Origin: Verrucomicrobiota bacterium
GTDB taxonomy: Bacteria > Verrucomicrobiota > Verrucomicrobiia > Limisphaerales > UBA11358
DNA length: 15,661 nucleotides
Reading direction: 5' to 3'
Assembly: GCA_021323835.1 (NCBI GenBank)
Contig: JAJPKI010000240.1
Location: 1 to 15,661 of the forward strand
The notes beneath the pieces were generated by a model. The model had not been told where the DNA came from. It saw only the letters and a program-made list of their open reading frames with translations, and ran no database searches. Shown one piece after another: positions 1 to 7,815 of the stretch (positions are counted from its first letter, which is position 1; every line of letters begins with the position of its first letter). The position numbers were made by a program, and so were the translations under genes.

Positions 1-697
1 AATCCTGCGTGCCGATGCAGACGAGACAATCGTGCGCATGCGAATCGCTTTTGTTGATGTAATGAACGTCGTTCGTCGCGACCAGTTTCAGGCCGAAATC
101 TTTCGCGAATTTAATCAGGTGCTTGTTGACCTTGGCCTGTTCCGCGATGCCGTGATTTTGTAATTCGAGGAAAAAATTGTCCGCACCGAGCGTTTGCTTG
201 AACCAATCAATCGTGTCACGCGCCTTGTCCAATTGATCCTTCATGATCAAATCGGGAATTTCGCTGGCGAGACAGCCGGAGAGCGCAATCAAACCTTCGC
301 TGTGCGCGGCGAGAATTTCTTTATCAATGCGCGGCTTGTAATAATAGCCTTCGAGATGCGCGGCGGTCGTGAGCTTGATGAGATTTTTGTAGCCGGTCTC
401 GTCCTTCGCGAGCAGACCGAGATGATGATAAACATCGCGTGTGCCGGTGCCCTGTTTTTTTTCGAGCCGCGAGCCGGGCGCGACATAAACTTCGCAGCCG
501 ATGATGGGCTTGATGCCTTTGGCCTGCGCTTCCTTGTAAAAATCAATCGCGCCGTGCATCGCGCCGTGGTCGGTGATGGCCATGGCGGGAAATTTCAGCT
601 CGTGCGCCTTTTCCGCGAGCTTGTCCAAACGGCACGCCCCATCGAGCAACGAATACTCGGTGTGCAAATGCAAATGGACAAAATCCGCGTGCGACAT
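1..697 (-). CDS. dnaE: DNA polymerase III alpha subunit, N-terminal part (partial)
   Basis: This is the catalytic subunit of the replicative DNA polymerase, cut by the left window edge; 232 codons are visible. The protein opens with MSHADFVHLHLHTEYSLLDG, the classic start of the DnaE PHP domain, with its HxH metal-site motif near residues 8-12. It continues with AITDHGAMHG (about 40-49), the IKPIIGCEVYV stretch and, near the window edge, VATNDVHYINKSDSHAHD. All are typical of bacterial type-1 DnaE. PHP domains bind metals or carry remnant proofreading/structural roles, and several of the usual His/Asp positions look intact here. The ATG at 695-697 is chosen because it gives exactly the expected family N-terminus. 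The gene lies 82 bases downstream of the orphan membrane gene on the same strand and has no functional link to the glycan genes. It is a housekeeping boundary of the cluster. Confidence 0.96.
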   Translation of the reverse strand, partial: MSHADFVHLHLHTEYSLLDGACRLDKLAEKAHELKFPAMAITDHGAMHGAIDFYKEAQAKGIKPIIGCEVYVAPGSRLEKKQGTGTRDVYHHLGLLAKDETGYKNLIKLTTAAHLEGYYYKPRIDKEILAAHSEGLIALSGCLASEIPDLIMKDQLDKARDTIDWFKQTLGADNFFLELQNHGIAEQAKVNKHLIKFAKDFGLKLVATNDVHYINKSDSHAHDCLVCIGTQD

Positions 698-714
698 GAA
701 ACAATTTTAACTTC

Positions 715-780
715 AAACCGCGAAGACACCAAGCGGCAAAGTTTTGGAAATTAATTCGCGAAAATTCACAAAGCAATTTT
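715..780. repeat. Degenerate intergenic repeat-like sequence (copy A)
   Basis: The gap upstream of dnaE contains AACCGCGAAGACACCAAG, then GCAAAG, then TTAATTCGCGAAAATTCACAAAG. Read on the other strand it has the CTTTGTGAATTTTCGCGAATT...GTGTCTTCGCGGTT form of small degenerate repeats known between genes in several bacterial phyla. It resembles a second copy at 2529-2560. No gene or hairpin terminator is seen here. Confidence 0.35.
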
Positions 781-1349
781 TATGGCTTACGAACTGCCTC
801 CGATTTTGGCAAATCAAGAAATTTTGTGAAGACAAAGATGCTGCTCTCGATTCCACCAGCGGATTCATAATTCTCATAACCGCAAACGTGTTCTACAAAC
901 CAAAACGCAGGGTCCCATATTTTCCTATCAATGCCTGTTTGAAACGCGACGCTATGCACTTTTCTGCCCTGCCACGAACCCACCGACGAAGGACTCAAAA
1001 ACCAACAACACGAAAACGTTCCAATATAAAATGAGATCAAGACAACTGGCGCGCTTATCGCAATTTTTAAAGCATGTTCACGACGAAAAAAACAACCAGC
1101 AAGGATTGACCAAATAAATGCACTAAGTAAACCTCCACCCACTATCAATACTGAGCTCCATCCAGCCATTCGAGGTAGCAAAAGATTAAATAATGGGAAA
1201 CCTGGAAAATTGATAATCCACCACGCAAGCTGAACGGATAAAGATCCATAGGTGAGGCCATCTAAAACAAATAGTGCGACATCTAACCCAACAACAGTCA
1301 AGAAGACGTATGCAGATAATTTCCAGCTAAATGTTTTTGTGCACGCCAT
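780..1349 (-). CDS. Hypothetical membrane protein, about four TM segments
   Basis: I do not recognise this 189-residue protein. Four hydrophobic stretches can be seen at about residues 10-30, 38-58, 64-86 and 93-117. The last contains a Cys pair, TFSCCWF. A C-terminal tail of about 70 residues is more polar and contains SVGSWQGRKVHSVAF and several aromatic residues, so it is probably soluble. No catalytic motif is visible. Four sequence lines counted by eye (1021-1260) average about 41% G+C, clearly below the adjacent aminotransferase gene, so it may be a recent or poorly conserved insertion. The start is the ATG at 1347-1349, with no good ribosome binding site. It sits between the aminotransferase (42-base gap) and dnaE on the same strand. 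It could be a genuine orphan gene or, less likely, a decayed one. The membrane character and a long uninterrupted frame support coding. Confidence 0.6.
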   Translation of the reverse strand: MACTKTFSWKLSAYVFLTVVGLDVALFVLDGLTYGSLSVQLAWWIINFPGFPLFNLLLPRMAGWSSVLIVGGGLLSAFIWSILAGCFFRREHALKIAISAPVVLISFYIGTFSCCWFLSPSSVGSWQGRKVHSVAFQTGIDRKIWDPAFWFVEHVCGYENYESAGGIESSIFVFTKFLDLPKSEAVRKP

Positions 1350-1391
1350 GTCAACAGATAGACACCGACCAATTCGTCTTTGTATAAAAAT

Positions 1392-2516
1392 TTATCGGAA
1401 GAAATTTTTGACAACTTCCGCCACACGCTGGATTTGTTTATCCGTCAATTCCGGAAACATCGGCAAGCTCAAAACTTCGCGCGACGCTTTTTCCGCAACG
1501 GGGAAATCTCCGGCTTTGTAGCCGAGATGCGCGCACGCTTTTTGCAAATGCAACGGCAGCGGATAATGCACCGCGTTACCGATGCCGTTGGCGTCGAGAA
1601 ATTTTTTCAATTCATCGCGGCGCGGAGTGCGCACGGTGTAAAGATGCCACGCACTTTCGCAACCGGCGGCTTCGCGCGGCAATTGCAACGGCACCTGGCA
1701 GGTGGTGCCACCACCGCCGAGCAATTCCGCGTAACGTTTCGCCACGCGGCGTCGTTCATCCGTCCAGCGTTGCAAATGCTTCAATTTCACGCCGAGCACC
1801 GCGCCCTGGATTCCTTCCATCCGATAATTGTAGCCGACTTCGTCGTGATGATAGCGCACGGTCGAGCCGTGTTCGCGCAACGATTTCGCGCGCGCGGCAA
1901 ATTGCGGATGGTTCGTGACCAGCGCGCCGCCTTCACCAACCGCGCCAAGATTTTTCGCCGGATAAAAACTGAAACAGGAAATATCGCCAAGCGTTCCGAC
2001 AACTTTGCCGTTGTATTTTGCACCGTGCGCCTGGCAAGCGTCTTCGATGAGCGGCAGTTTGTGTTTGCGACAAATTTCGGAAATGGCATCCACGTCGAAC
2101 GGATGGCCGTAAAGATGCACCGGCAAAACGGCTTTGGTTTTTGGCGTAATCGCGCGTTCCAAAAGTTTCGGATTCAAATTGAACGTCGCGTCGTCAATGT
2201 CCACGTAAACGGGCTTTGCACCGCAATAAAAAATCGCCCATGTCGTGGCGATAAATGTGTAAGGCGTGGTAATGACTTCGTCGCCCGGGCCGACGTTGAG
2301 CAATCGCAACGCGACGTGCAGCGCCGACGTGCCGCTGTTCATCGCGAGGCAAAATTTCGCGTTGCAGAACTGCGCAAAATCTTTTTCAAATTGCGCGACG
2401 TCCGGGCCAAGGCAAAACGTGCAATTATCGAGCGAGCGCGCAATGGCCGCGTCGATTTCCTTGCGTAGCGATTTGATTTGCGCGCGCAAGTCGAGATAAG
2501 GAACGGGTTCGTTCAT
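1392..2516 (-). CDS. DegT/DnrJ/EryC1/StrS-family PLP aminotransferase (WbpE-like)
   Basis: This is a PLP-dependent sugar aminotransferase of 374 residues, the usual length for the family. It would convert a 3- or 4-keto nucleotide sugar to an amino sugar in the cytoplasm. Visible motifs are the N-terminal PYLDLRAQ, NSGTSALHVAL (about 60-70), TTPYTFIAT (83-91), IEDACQAHGA with the cofactor-contacting Asp (157-166), and FSFYPAKNLGAVGEGG, whose Lys188 should form the Schiff base. The N-terminus (DL.AQ, CTFCLGPDV) resembles WbpE/WlbE-type 3-aminotransferases acting on UDP-3-keto-GlcNAcA. That fits the WbpA-like dehydrogenase directly upstream, but the exact substrate cannot be read from sequence. 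I chose the ATG at 2514-2516 (MNEPVPYLDL) over one 30 bases upstream, because family homology begins here and the extra residues fall in repeat-like intergenic DNA. It lies 45 bases after the dehydrogenase. Confidence 0.9.
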   Translation of the reverse strand: MNEPVPYLDLRAQIKSLRKEIDAAIARSLDNCTFCLGPDVAQFEKDFAQFCNAKFCLAMNSGTSALHVALRLLNVGPGDEVITTPYTFIATTWAIFYCGAKPVYVDIDDATFNLNPKLLERAITPKTKAVLPVHLYGHPFDVDAISEICRKHKLPLIEDACQAHGAKYNGKVVGTLGDISCFSFYPAKNLGAVGEGGALVTNHPQFAARAKSLREHGSTVRYHHDEVGYNYRMEGIQGAVLGVKLKHLQRWTDERRRVAKRYAELLGGGGTTCQVPLQLPREAAGCESAWHLYTVRTPRRDELKKFLDANGIGNAVHYPLPLHLQKACAHLGYKAGDFPVAEKASREVLSLPMFPELTDKQIQRVAEVVKNFFR

Positions 2517-2528
2517 TTTGGAAATGTT

Positions 2529-2560
2529 AACCGCGAGAGAATGCAAAGAAACGCAGAAAA
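2529..2560. repeat. Degenerate intergenic repeat-like sequence (copy B)
   Basis: The gap between the dehydrogenase and the aminotransferase carries AACCGCGAGAGAATGCAAAG followed by AAACGCAGAAAA. It shares the AACCGCGA...CAAAG arrangement with the sequence upstream of dnaE. It covers the alternative upstream start of the aminotransferase, which supports the shorter start. Confidence 0.3.
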
Positions 2561-2561
2561 T

Positions 2562-3860
2562 TTACGCCTTAAAATATTTTGGCGAGTCTTTCAAACGGCT
2601 TGCCAAAACATTCCGCGTGTCCACGACAAGTTTCGCGTTTTTGGCAATTATCGGCCAATTCACGGTGTCGTGAGCCGTGGCAATCAGCGCAACATCGGCG
2701 GCGGAAACATTTTTTGATGTGAGCGAAATGCTTTTTTGTCCGGCGAATTGTGAATGTTCCCGCGATGGCCGAATTTGCGAAATGTGCGGGTCATAAAATG
2801 AAACTTTTGCGCCGCTCGTTTCGAGCAATTTCCAGAGCGCGTAAGCCGGACTTTCGCGGTCATCGTCAACGTTTGCCTTGTAAGCGATGCCGATGAGCAA
2901 AACTCTTGCGCCATGAAGATTTTTTTTCTGCGATGCCAATGCTTCTTTAACGCGTGTGACAACAAATTCCGGCATGGAAGTATTTATTTTTCCGGCGAGT
3001 TCGATGAATCGCGTTTCTTTGCCGAATTGCCGCGCTTTCCATGACAAATAGAAAGGATCAATTGGGATGCAGTGCCCGCCAAGGCCGGGGCCGGGATAAA
3101 ATGGCATAAAGCCGAACGGTTTTGTTTTGGCAGCGGCAATCACGTCCCAAATATCAATGTCCATCGCGGCAAAAACGATTTTCAATTCGTTGACCATCGC
3201 GATATTGACGGCGCGGAAAATGTTTTCGGTCAATTTCACTGCTTCGGCGACACGGCACGATTCAACAGGAATTATTTTTTTAAACGCACGGTTGTAAAGT
3301 TTGACGGCGAGCATTTGGCATTTGGGCGTGAAGCCACCAACAATTTTTGGAATTTCTGCCAACTCGTTTTGCGAATTTCCCGGGTCAACGCGTTCCGGCG
3401 AAAATGCCAGATGGAAATCTTTTCCCGCGCGCAGACCGGAAAATTTTTCCAGCGCCTGGCACAATTCATTTTCCGTCGTGCCTGGATAAGTCGTCGATTC
3501 CAAAACCACCAGTGCGCTGCGCTGCAAATATGGCGCAATTTTTTTTGCCGTGTTTAAAATGTGGCTCAAATCCGGCGTGCGGTTTTTTTTGAGCGGCGTG
3601 GGAACGCAAATGATGATTGCGGAACATTCGCGCACGCGGGAAAAATCGGTCGTGGCGGAAATTTTTTTAGATTTGCGCGCCGCAGAAATTTTTTTCGACG
3701 GAATGTGCAGGATGTAGCTTTTGCCGGAATTTAATTGCGCGACTTTTTTGGCATCGATGTCAAAGCCAATAACGTTGCAGCCGGACATCGCGAATTGAAG
3801 CGCGACGGGCAGGCCGACATAACCGAGTCCGACGATTCCAATGCGTGGAGGCTTATTCAT
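2562..3860 (-). CDS. Nucleotide-sugar dehydrogenase, UDP-GlcNAc 6-dehydrogenase type (WbpA-like)
   Basis: This 432-residue NAD-dependent enzyme of the UDP-glucose/GDP-mannose dehydrogenase superfamily oxidises a UDP-sugar C6 alcohol to the uronic acid in two steps. The Rossmann motif GIVGLGYVGLPVAL is at residues 8-21. STTYPGTTEN (122-131), common in WbpA/WecC-like members, and SPERVDPG (154-161) follow. AEAVKLTENIFRAVN (205-219) carries the conserved Lys and Asn. GGHCIPIDPFYLS (261-273) carries the catalytic Cys264. All three superfamily domains are present. Length and motifs favour a UDP-HexNAc dehydrogenase (WbpA is of similar length) over a short UDP-glucose dehydrogenase, but UDP-glucose or another substrate cannot be excluded. 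Its start ATG overlaps the stop of the GT9 gene as ATGA (3857-3860), so the two are probably translationally coupled. It precedes the aminotransferase, which suggests an amino-uronic acid pathway. Confidence 0.92.
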   Translation of the reverse strand: MNKPPRIGIVGLGYVGLPVALQFAMSGCNVIGFDIDAKKVAQLNSGKSYILHIPSKKISAARKSKKISATTDFSRVRECSAIIICVPTPLKKNRTPDLSHILNTAKKIAPYLQRSALVVLESTTYPGTTENELCQALEKFSGLRAGKDFHLAFSPERVDPGNSQNELAEIPKIVGGFTPKCQMLAVKLYNRAFKKIIPVESCRVAEAVKLTENIFRAVNIAMVNELKIVFAAMDIDIWDVIAAAKTKPFGFMPFYPGPGLGGHCIPIDPFYLSWKARQFGKETRFIELAGKINTSMPEFVVTRVKEALASQKKNLHGARVLLIGIAYKANVDDDRESPAYALWKLLETSGAKVSFYDPHISQIRPSREHSQFAGQKSISLTSKNVSAADVALIATAHDTVNWPIIAKNAKLVVDTRNVLASRLKDSPKYFKA

Positions 3861-4861
3861 TTTTTCAAATAATCAAAAACCTGTTCCGGCAAAATCGCAG
3901 CGAGGCAATGTGCGGCGTTATGGCAAATTGCGGAATGACCGCTGCATTTGCAAGTTGCGCCGGTCAAAAAATGATGGCGCGCGCCAATCGGCGCCCAGCG
4001 TGTCGGTGCGCTCGGGCCGAACAACGAAATTGTCGGCACGCCGAGCCCGGCAGCAAAATGGAGCGGTCCCGTGTCGCCGGAAATAAAAATTTTCGCGCGT
4101 TTCAAAACGGCTAAAAACAAAGGCAATTCGGAAATGACGGGCAATATTTCCGCGTCCGGCGATTTTTTTTTCAATTCCGTCATCAACGCGGCTTCGCGTT
4201 CGCCGCGCGCCGTGGTGAAAATGATTTTAATTCCGGCGCCAGCGGCCAGTTGGCGCAATTTTATCCAGTTTTCGAGCGGCCATTCTTTTTTTTGCTGGCT
4301 CGAAGCGATGTGGCAGACGACAACATTTTCGTCCGGCAAAATATTTTTGGCCGCCGGGGCAAGCGACGGGTCGGCGCAAATTTCCGGTTCAAGCGAAACC
4401 GGCGGCGGGATTTGCCAGCCGGATAAAAGTTGGGCGAGCCGGGCCGATTCATGCAGCGGATTTTCCGGCGACGGCACGCGGCAATTGTAAAAAAATTTCC
4501 GGCCAAAAAATCCGGCGCGTTCTTCCCAGCCGAGCCGGTTTTTTGCGCCGATGAGGAAACTCAAAATCGCGCCGCGGTCGTTGCTGGCGAAATCCACCGA
4601 GCGGTCGAATTTTTCCGCGCGCAACGCGCGAATCATCGGCCAACTTTTTCCGGGATTTGCCTGACCGCGCGTTCGTGGCATCGGCCAAACGCGATTGAGC
4701 CACGGCAAATGCTGGAACAGCGGCGCAATTTCTTCCGGCACGAGCACATGCAATTCGGCATGGGGAAAATGTTTGCGCAAGGCGCGCAGCGCCGGAGTCA
4801 TCAGCACGGCGTCGCCGAAATATTTGAATTGCAACGCGAGAATTTTTTCGGGAACGCTCAC
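3857..4861 (-). CDS. Glycosyltransferase family 9 (heptosyltransferase-like), Cys-rich C-terminus
   Basis: This 334-residue GT-B enzyme belongs to the heptosyltransferase family (WaaC/WaaF/RfaQ-type), which transfers ADP-heptose or a related sugar onto lipid A-core-like acceptors at the cytoplasmic face of the inner membrane. The N-terminal ALQFKYFGDAVLMTPALRAL (9-28) carries the conserved Gly-Asp implicated in catalysis. The C-terminal donor-site motif is GDTGPLHFAAGLGVPTISLF (262-281), followed by GPSAPTRWAP. The extreme C-terminus has four cysteines (304, 306, 313, 319) in a C-x-C...C...C pattern, seen in a subset of GT9 proteins. A run of nine A residues in the coding strand (T4163-4171) encodes the Lys-rich stretch near 231-233. 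Start and stop overlap the neighbours by four bases each (4858-4861 and 3857-3860), so the gene is embedded in a tight operon. The sugar transferred is unknown. Confidence 0.9.
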   Translation of the reverse strand: MSVPEKILALQFKYFGDAVLMTPALRALRKHFPHAELHVLVPEEIAPLFQHLPWLNRVWPMPRTRGQANPGKSWPMIRALRAEKFDRSVDFASNDRGAILSFLIGAKNRLGWEERAGFFGRKFFYNCRVPSPENPLHESARLAQLLSGWQIPPPVSLEPEICADPSLAPAAKNILPDENVVVCHIASSQQKKEWPLENWIKLRQLAAGAGIKIIFTTARGEREAALMTELKKKSPDAEILPVISELPLFLAVLKRAKIFISGDTGPLHFAAGLGVPTISLFGPSAPTRWAPIGARHHFLTGATCKCSGHSAICHNAAHCLAAILPEQVFDYLKK

Positions 4862-6678
4862 GAATGAAATTGCAATGCGTAAAGTTTCTGATAAATGCCA
4901 CCACGCTTGACCAATTCATCGTGCGTGCCGGTTTCGACGATGCGGCCCTTGTCGAGCACGACAATGACATCCGCTTGTAAAATGGTGGAAAGCCGGTGCG
5001 CGATGCAAAGTGTCGTGCGTCCGCGCATCAATTGGTCGAGCGCGGATTGCACGGCGCGTTCGGATTCGGTGTCGAGCGCGCTGGTGGCTTCGTCTAAAAT
5101 CAAAATCGGCGCGTTGCGCAAAACGGCGCGGGCGATGGCGAGGCGCTGGCGTTGGCCGCCGGAAAGCGTCACACCTTTTTCGCCGACGAGCGTGTCGTAG
5201 CCGTTCGGTTTTTCTAAAATAAAATTGTGGGCATTCGCCATTTTCGCCGCGGCGGTAATTTCTTCGACCGTGGCGCCGGGTTTTCCCAGCTCGATGTTCC
5301 GGCGAATCGTTTCATTAAATAAAACAGTTTCTTGCGTGACGACGGCAATGTGATTTCGCAAATCGCGCGTGGAAACATCGCGCAAATCCGTGCCGCCGAT
5401 TTTTATCGCGCCGTGCTGCGGGTCGTAAAACCGCAACAGTAAATTGACGATGGTCGTTTTGCCCGAGCCGCTGGCGCCGACGAGCGCGACGAATTGGCCG
5501 GGCTTGATTTGCAAATTGATGTCGTGCAGCGCAATTTTTTCGCCGTAGGAAAAATGCACGCCATCGAAGTGGATTTCCACGCCGGCGGCATTTAATTTTT
5601 TCGGCTGCGCCGGTTCGGGGACGGTGCTTTGCGTGGCTAACAGTTCGAAGGCGCGTTCGCTGGCGGCGCGGGCCTGAGTGATTTGGTTTTGCAGTTGCGT
5701 CAAATTTTTCAGCGGCGCATATATCAAAAAGATGCTGCTGATAAATTGCATGAATTCCGCGGGGTTGGGGTGCCCTTGCGAATGATAAATCAAATAAGCT
5801 AGCAGCAACGCCACGCCGCATGAACCAAAAAATTCGATGAGCGGGCTGGGAATGCCGGTGTTGCGAATGATTCGCATATAATGGCTGACGTATCGCCGGG
5901 CGGCATCGTGAAATTGTTTTCCCACGACGGGCTCAAGATTATAGGCCTTAACGACGCGATGACCGGTGAATGCTTCTGACATGGTCTGGGTCAGTTCAGC
6001 AACTTGCGTTTGCATTTCACGGCTGGAACGACGGATTTTGCGGCTAAAAATTATGATGGGAACAATGCACGCGGGTAAAAAGATTAACGTGATGAGCGTT
6101 AGTTTGGGTTGTTCCCAAATTAACAGGCTGAGAACGCTGATGAGCGTAATGGGATCGCGAACAATGACAGCTACAGAGCCTTGCAAAACATTTTGCACCG
6201 CGCCTGTGTCGTTGACCACTCGTGAAATGAGCTGGCCGGAAGCATTTTCGGTATAAAATCCGGCGGGCAGATTTAATAAATGTTGAAACAGGCGGACGCG
6301 CAAATCCGCAACGGCGCGGCTGGCAACCCATTGCAGAAGATAATAATTCAAATAACCGAGCAGTCCGCGCAACAACATGATGAGCGGGATAGCTGCAACC
6401 AATGCTGCTACCGTCCAGGGATGCGCTTGCAAATCTTTTTCCAGCGCGGCGCGCGCGGCGTCAAACCAGGGCTGGACGAAGTCCGGCAATTTACGCATCG
6501 GCATTTGTATTGCGCCTGCAGAATCCCGCGAGGGAAAAACCGCGCTATAAACAAACATGAGCGTTCCAACCAACAACGGCGCGGTCAAACCGCTTAAGAT
6601 GCCGGCCGCAACGCCAAAGAAAAGTCGCGAGCGATAAGGACGGGCCAACGCCCAAACTTTACATACAAAAGTAGTCAT
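4858..6678 (-). CDS. MsbA-like ABC exporter (fused TMD-NBD, lipid/glycolipid flippase)
   Basis: This 606-residue half-transporter carries one six-helix membrane domain and one ATPase domain, and would work as a homodimer in the inner membrane. The membrane domain spans roughly residues 10-330. The ATPase domain has Walker A GASGSGKTT (401-409), Q-loop VVTQETVLF (about 446-454), signature LSGGQRQRLAIARA (505-518), Walker B ILILDEATSALD (525-536) and the switch His in IAHRLSTI (about 561). Size and layout match MsbA, the flippase of lipid A-core, and related exporters of lipid-linked glycans. Being among glycosyltransferases favours a glycolipid cargo, but drug-exporter relatives share these motifs. 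I chose the ATG at 6676-6678 because AGGG lies about nine bases upstream and hydrophobic helix 1 follows soon after. An ATG 129 bases upstream would overlap the preceding gene and add residues unlike the family. Confidence 0.92.
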   Translation of the reverse strand: MTTFVCKVWALARPYRSRLFFGVAAGILSGLTAPLLVGTLMFVYSAVFPSRDSAGAIQMPMRKLPDFVQPWFDAARAALEKDLQAHPWTVAALVAAIPLIMLLRGLLGYLNYYLLQWVASRAVADLRVRLFQHLLNLPAGFYTENASGQLISRVVNDTGAVQNVLQGSVAVIVRDPITLISVLSLLIWEQPKLTLITLIFLPACIVPIIIFSRKIRRSSREMQTQVAELTQTMSEAFTGHRVVKAYNLEPVVGKQFHDAARRYVSHYMRIIRNTGIPSPLIEFFGSCGVALLLAYLIYHSQGHPNPAEFMQFISSIFLIYAPLKNLTQLQNQITQARAASERAFELLATQSTVPEPAQPKKLNAAGVEIHFDGVHFSYGEKIALHDINLQIKPGQFVALVGASGSGKTTIVNLLLRFYDPQHGAIKIGGTDLRDVSTRDLRNHIAVVTQETVLFNETIRRNIELGKPGATVEEITAAAKMANAHNFILEKPNGYDTLVGEKGVTLSGGQRQRLAIARAVLRNAPILILDEATSALDTESERAVQSALDQLMRGRTTLCIAHRLSTILQADVIVVLDKGRIVETGTHDELVKRGGIYQKLYALQFHS

Positions 6679-6748
6679 GTCGTCGCACCCTATTGTCCGC
6701 GCCAAACAGGAGAAAGCGAGAATTTTGTTTTCAAATCGGCTGCGCCAT

Positions 6749-7750
6749 TCAAATGGATGGCTGATACAAACCGCGTTCACGCAAGGCATCCAAAAAATAT
6801 CGCGCACGCGCGGCGGTTGTGTGGCATTTCAAAAACTTGTTCCGGCCGGCAAGAGCAATTTTCTCTCGCGCATCGTCGTGGTCGCAATAATAGTTCACTT
6901 GTTCGACGAGGTCCGATAAATCGTCCTGAACAAATACGGCTTCCTGTCCGGCAACAAAATTGTCGGGCACCGGCTGGCGCGGTTTCTGTGCCAGCAACAG
7001 CGTCCCGGCGCAGGCGATTTCCCAATAGCGCAACGTGTCGTCGCCATTTCCCCAAAAACTCAAGCCGATTTTTGTGGCGGCCAATTCGCGCATGTAATCG
7101 CGACCGAAAAATTTCAGATTCCGATTACTTTCAAAATCCCGCACGTTTTTCAATTGCTGGATAGCTGCTTTGCGCGATGCAGTGGCGATGCCGCCCCAGA
7201 AGGCGACTTCGCGTGTTTTCATTTGCGGCTGCGGCGGCTGGAAATAATCCGATGGCAAACAAAAGGCGAGCGGAAGAACTTTTGGATTGTTGGTTTCCTG
7301 TCCGCGATGTTCGCGCTTGAACACCAAATCAAAATTGCGTCCCGACAAAACGGTCTTGCGCAATTTCATTTTGCGTTCCCAGGCCAGTTGCCCCGCCAAT
7401 TCTATATAGTCTCCGCCGTCCACAAACACTGCCGGCAGGTGACGGCTTGCGCCCATCACTTCGCGCCAGGCGCGGAATGCGCCTTTGCGACCGGCGGCGA
7501 CGACGATTACGGCGAAGCGTCCGCTGCGTATTTGCCGGCGCAGTCCCCAGGCTGTGCGCGGACGGACCGGCTCGGACTGGCGGAAAAATCCGAGATTGGG
7601 AATCGTCGAAGCGATTGGTTCATGGAACCGGTTTTGGCGCGGCCAATCCACCACGCAATTTTTCCCCAGCAAAGAAACCAAGCCGTGATACAAGCCGTCC
7701 TGAAGATAATCAATTCCGCTGTGGCAGAGATAAAGGAGCTCGTTCGACAT
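6749..7750 (-). CDS. CgeB-like glycosyltransferase (glycosyl transferases group 1, C-terminal type)
   Basis: This 333-residue cytoplasmic glycosyltransferase is likely GT-B in fold. The C-terminal third fits the group-1 domain found in CgeB-like proteins. RELAATKIGLSFWGNGDDTL (221-240) is followed by RYWEIACAGTLLLAQ (241-255), then PDNFVAGQEAVFVQDD (262-277) and the VNYYCDHDDAREKIALAG stretch (285-302). In this family the conserved Glu and Gly of the W-E-I...G-T segment line the nucleotide-sugar site. The N-terminal half is divergent and has no recognisable acceptor motif. It contains FVDGGDYIEL (109-118). No signal peptide or membrane helix is seen. The ATG at 7748-7750 directly follows an in-frame stop, so the start is well fixed. 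The next gene, the ABC exporter, begins 70 bases downstream. Donor and acceptor are unknown. Confidence 0.82.
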   Translation of the reverse strand: MSNELLYLCHSGIDYLQDGLYHGLVSLLGKNCVVDWPRQNRFHEPIASTIPNLGFFRQSEPVRPRTAWGLRRQIRSGRFAVIVVAAGRKGAFRAWREVMGASRHLPAVFVDGGDYIELAGQLAWERKMKLRKTVLSGRNFDLVFKREHRGQETNNPKVLPLAFCLPSDYFQPPQPQMKTREVAFWGGIATASRKAAIQQLKNVRDFESNRNLKFFGRDYMRELAATKIGLSFWGNGDDTLRYWEIACAGTLLLAQKPRQPVPDNFVAGQEAVFVQDDLSDLVEQVNYYCDHDDAREKIALAGRNKFLKCHTTAARARYFLDALRERGLYQPSI

Positions 7751-7815
7751 TCAAGGCATGAGACTAAAATTGAGGAAAAGATGCAAATAGAAGCTGGCTG
7801 CGCCCGCGCCAAAAT

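Noticed and set aside
194..754. A plus-strand frame opposite dnaE
   Set aside because: The minus strand encodes an unmistakable DnaE N-terminus over the same bases. The plus-strand translation has no family features.
1380..2468. A 362-codon plus-strand frame opposite the aminotransferase
   Set aside because: It is the complement of a clear DegT-family gene, and its arginine-, phenylalanine- and alanine-rich translation shows no domain. It is a shadow of codon bias.
4263..4310. Possible T-tract terminators at several runs of T inside genes
   Set aside because: They have no preceding GC-rich hairpin and fall inside coding frames. They are lysine or phenylalanine codon runs.
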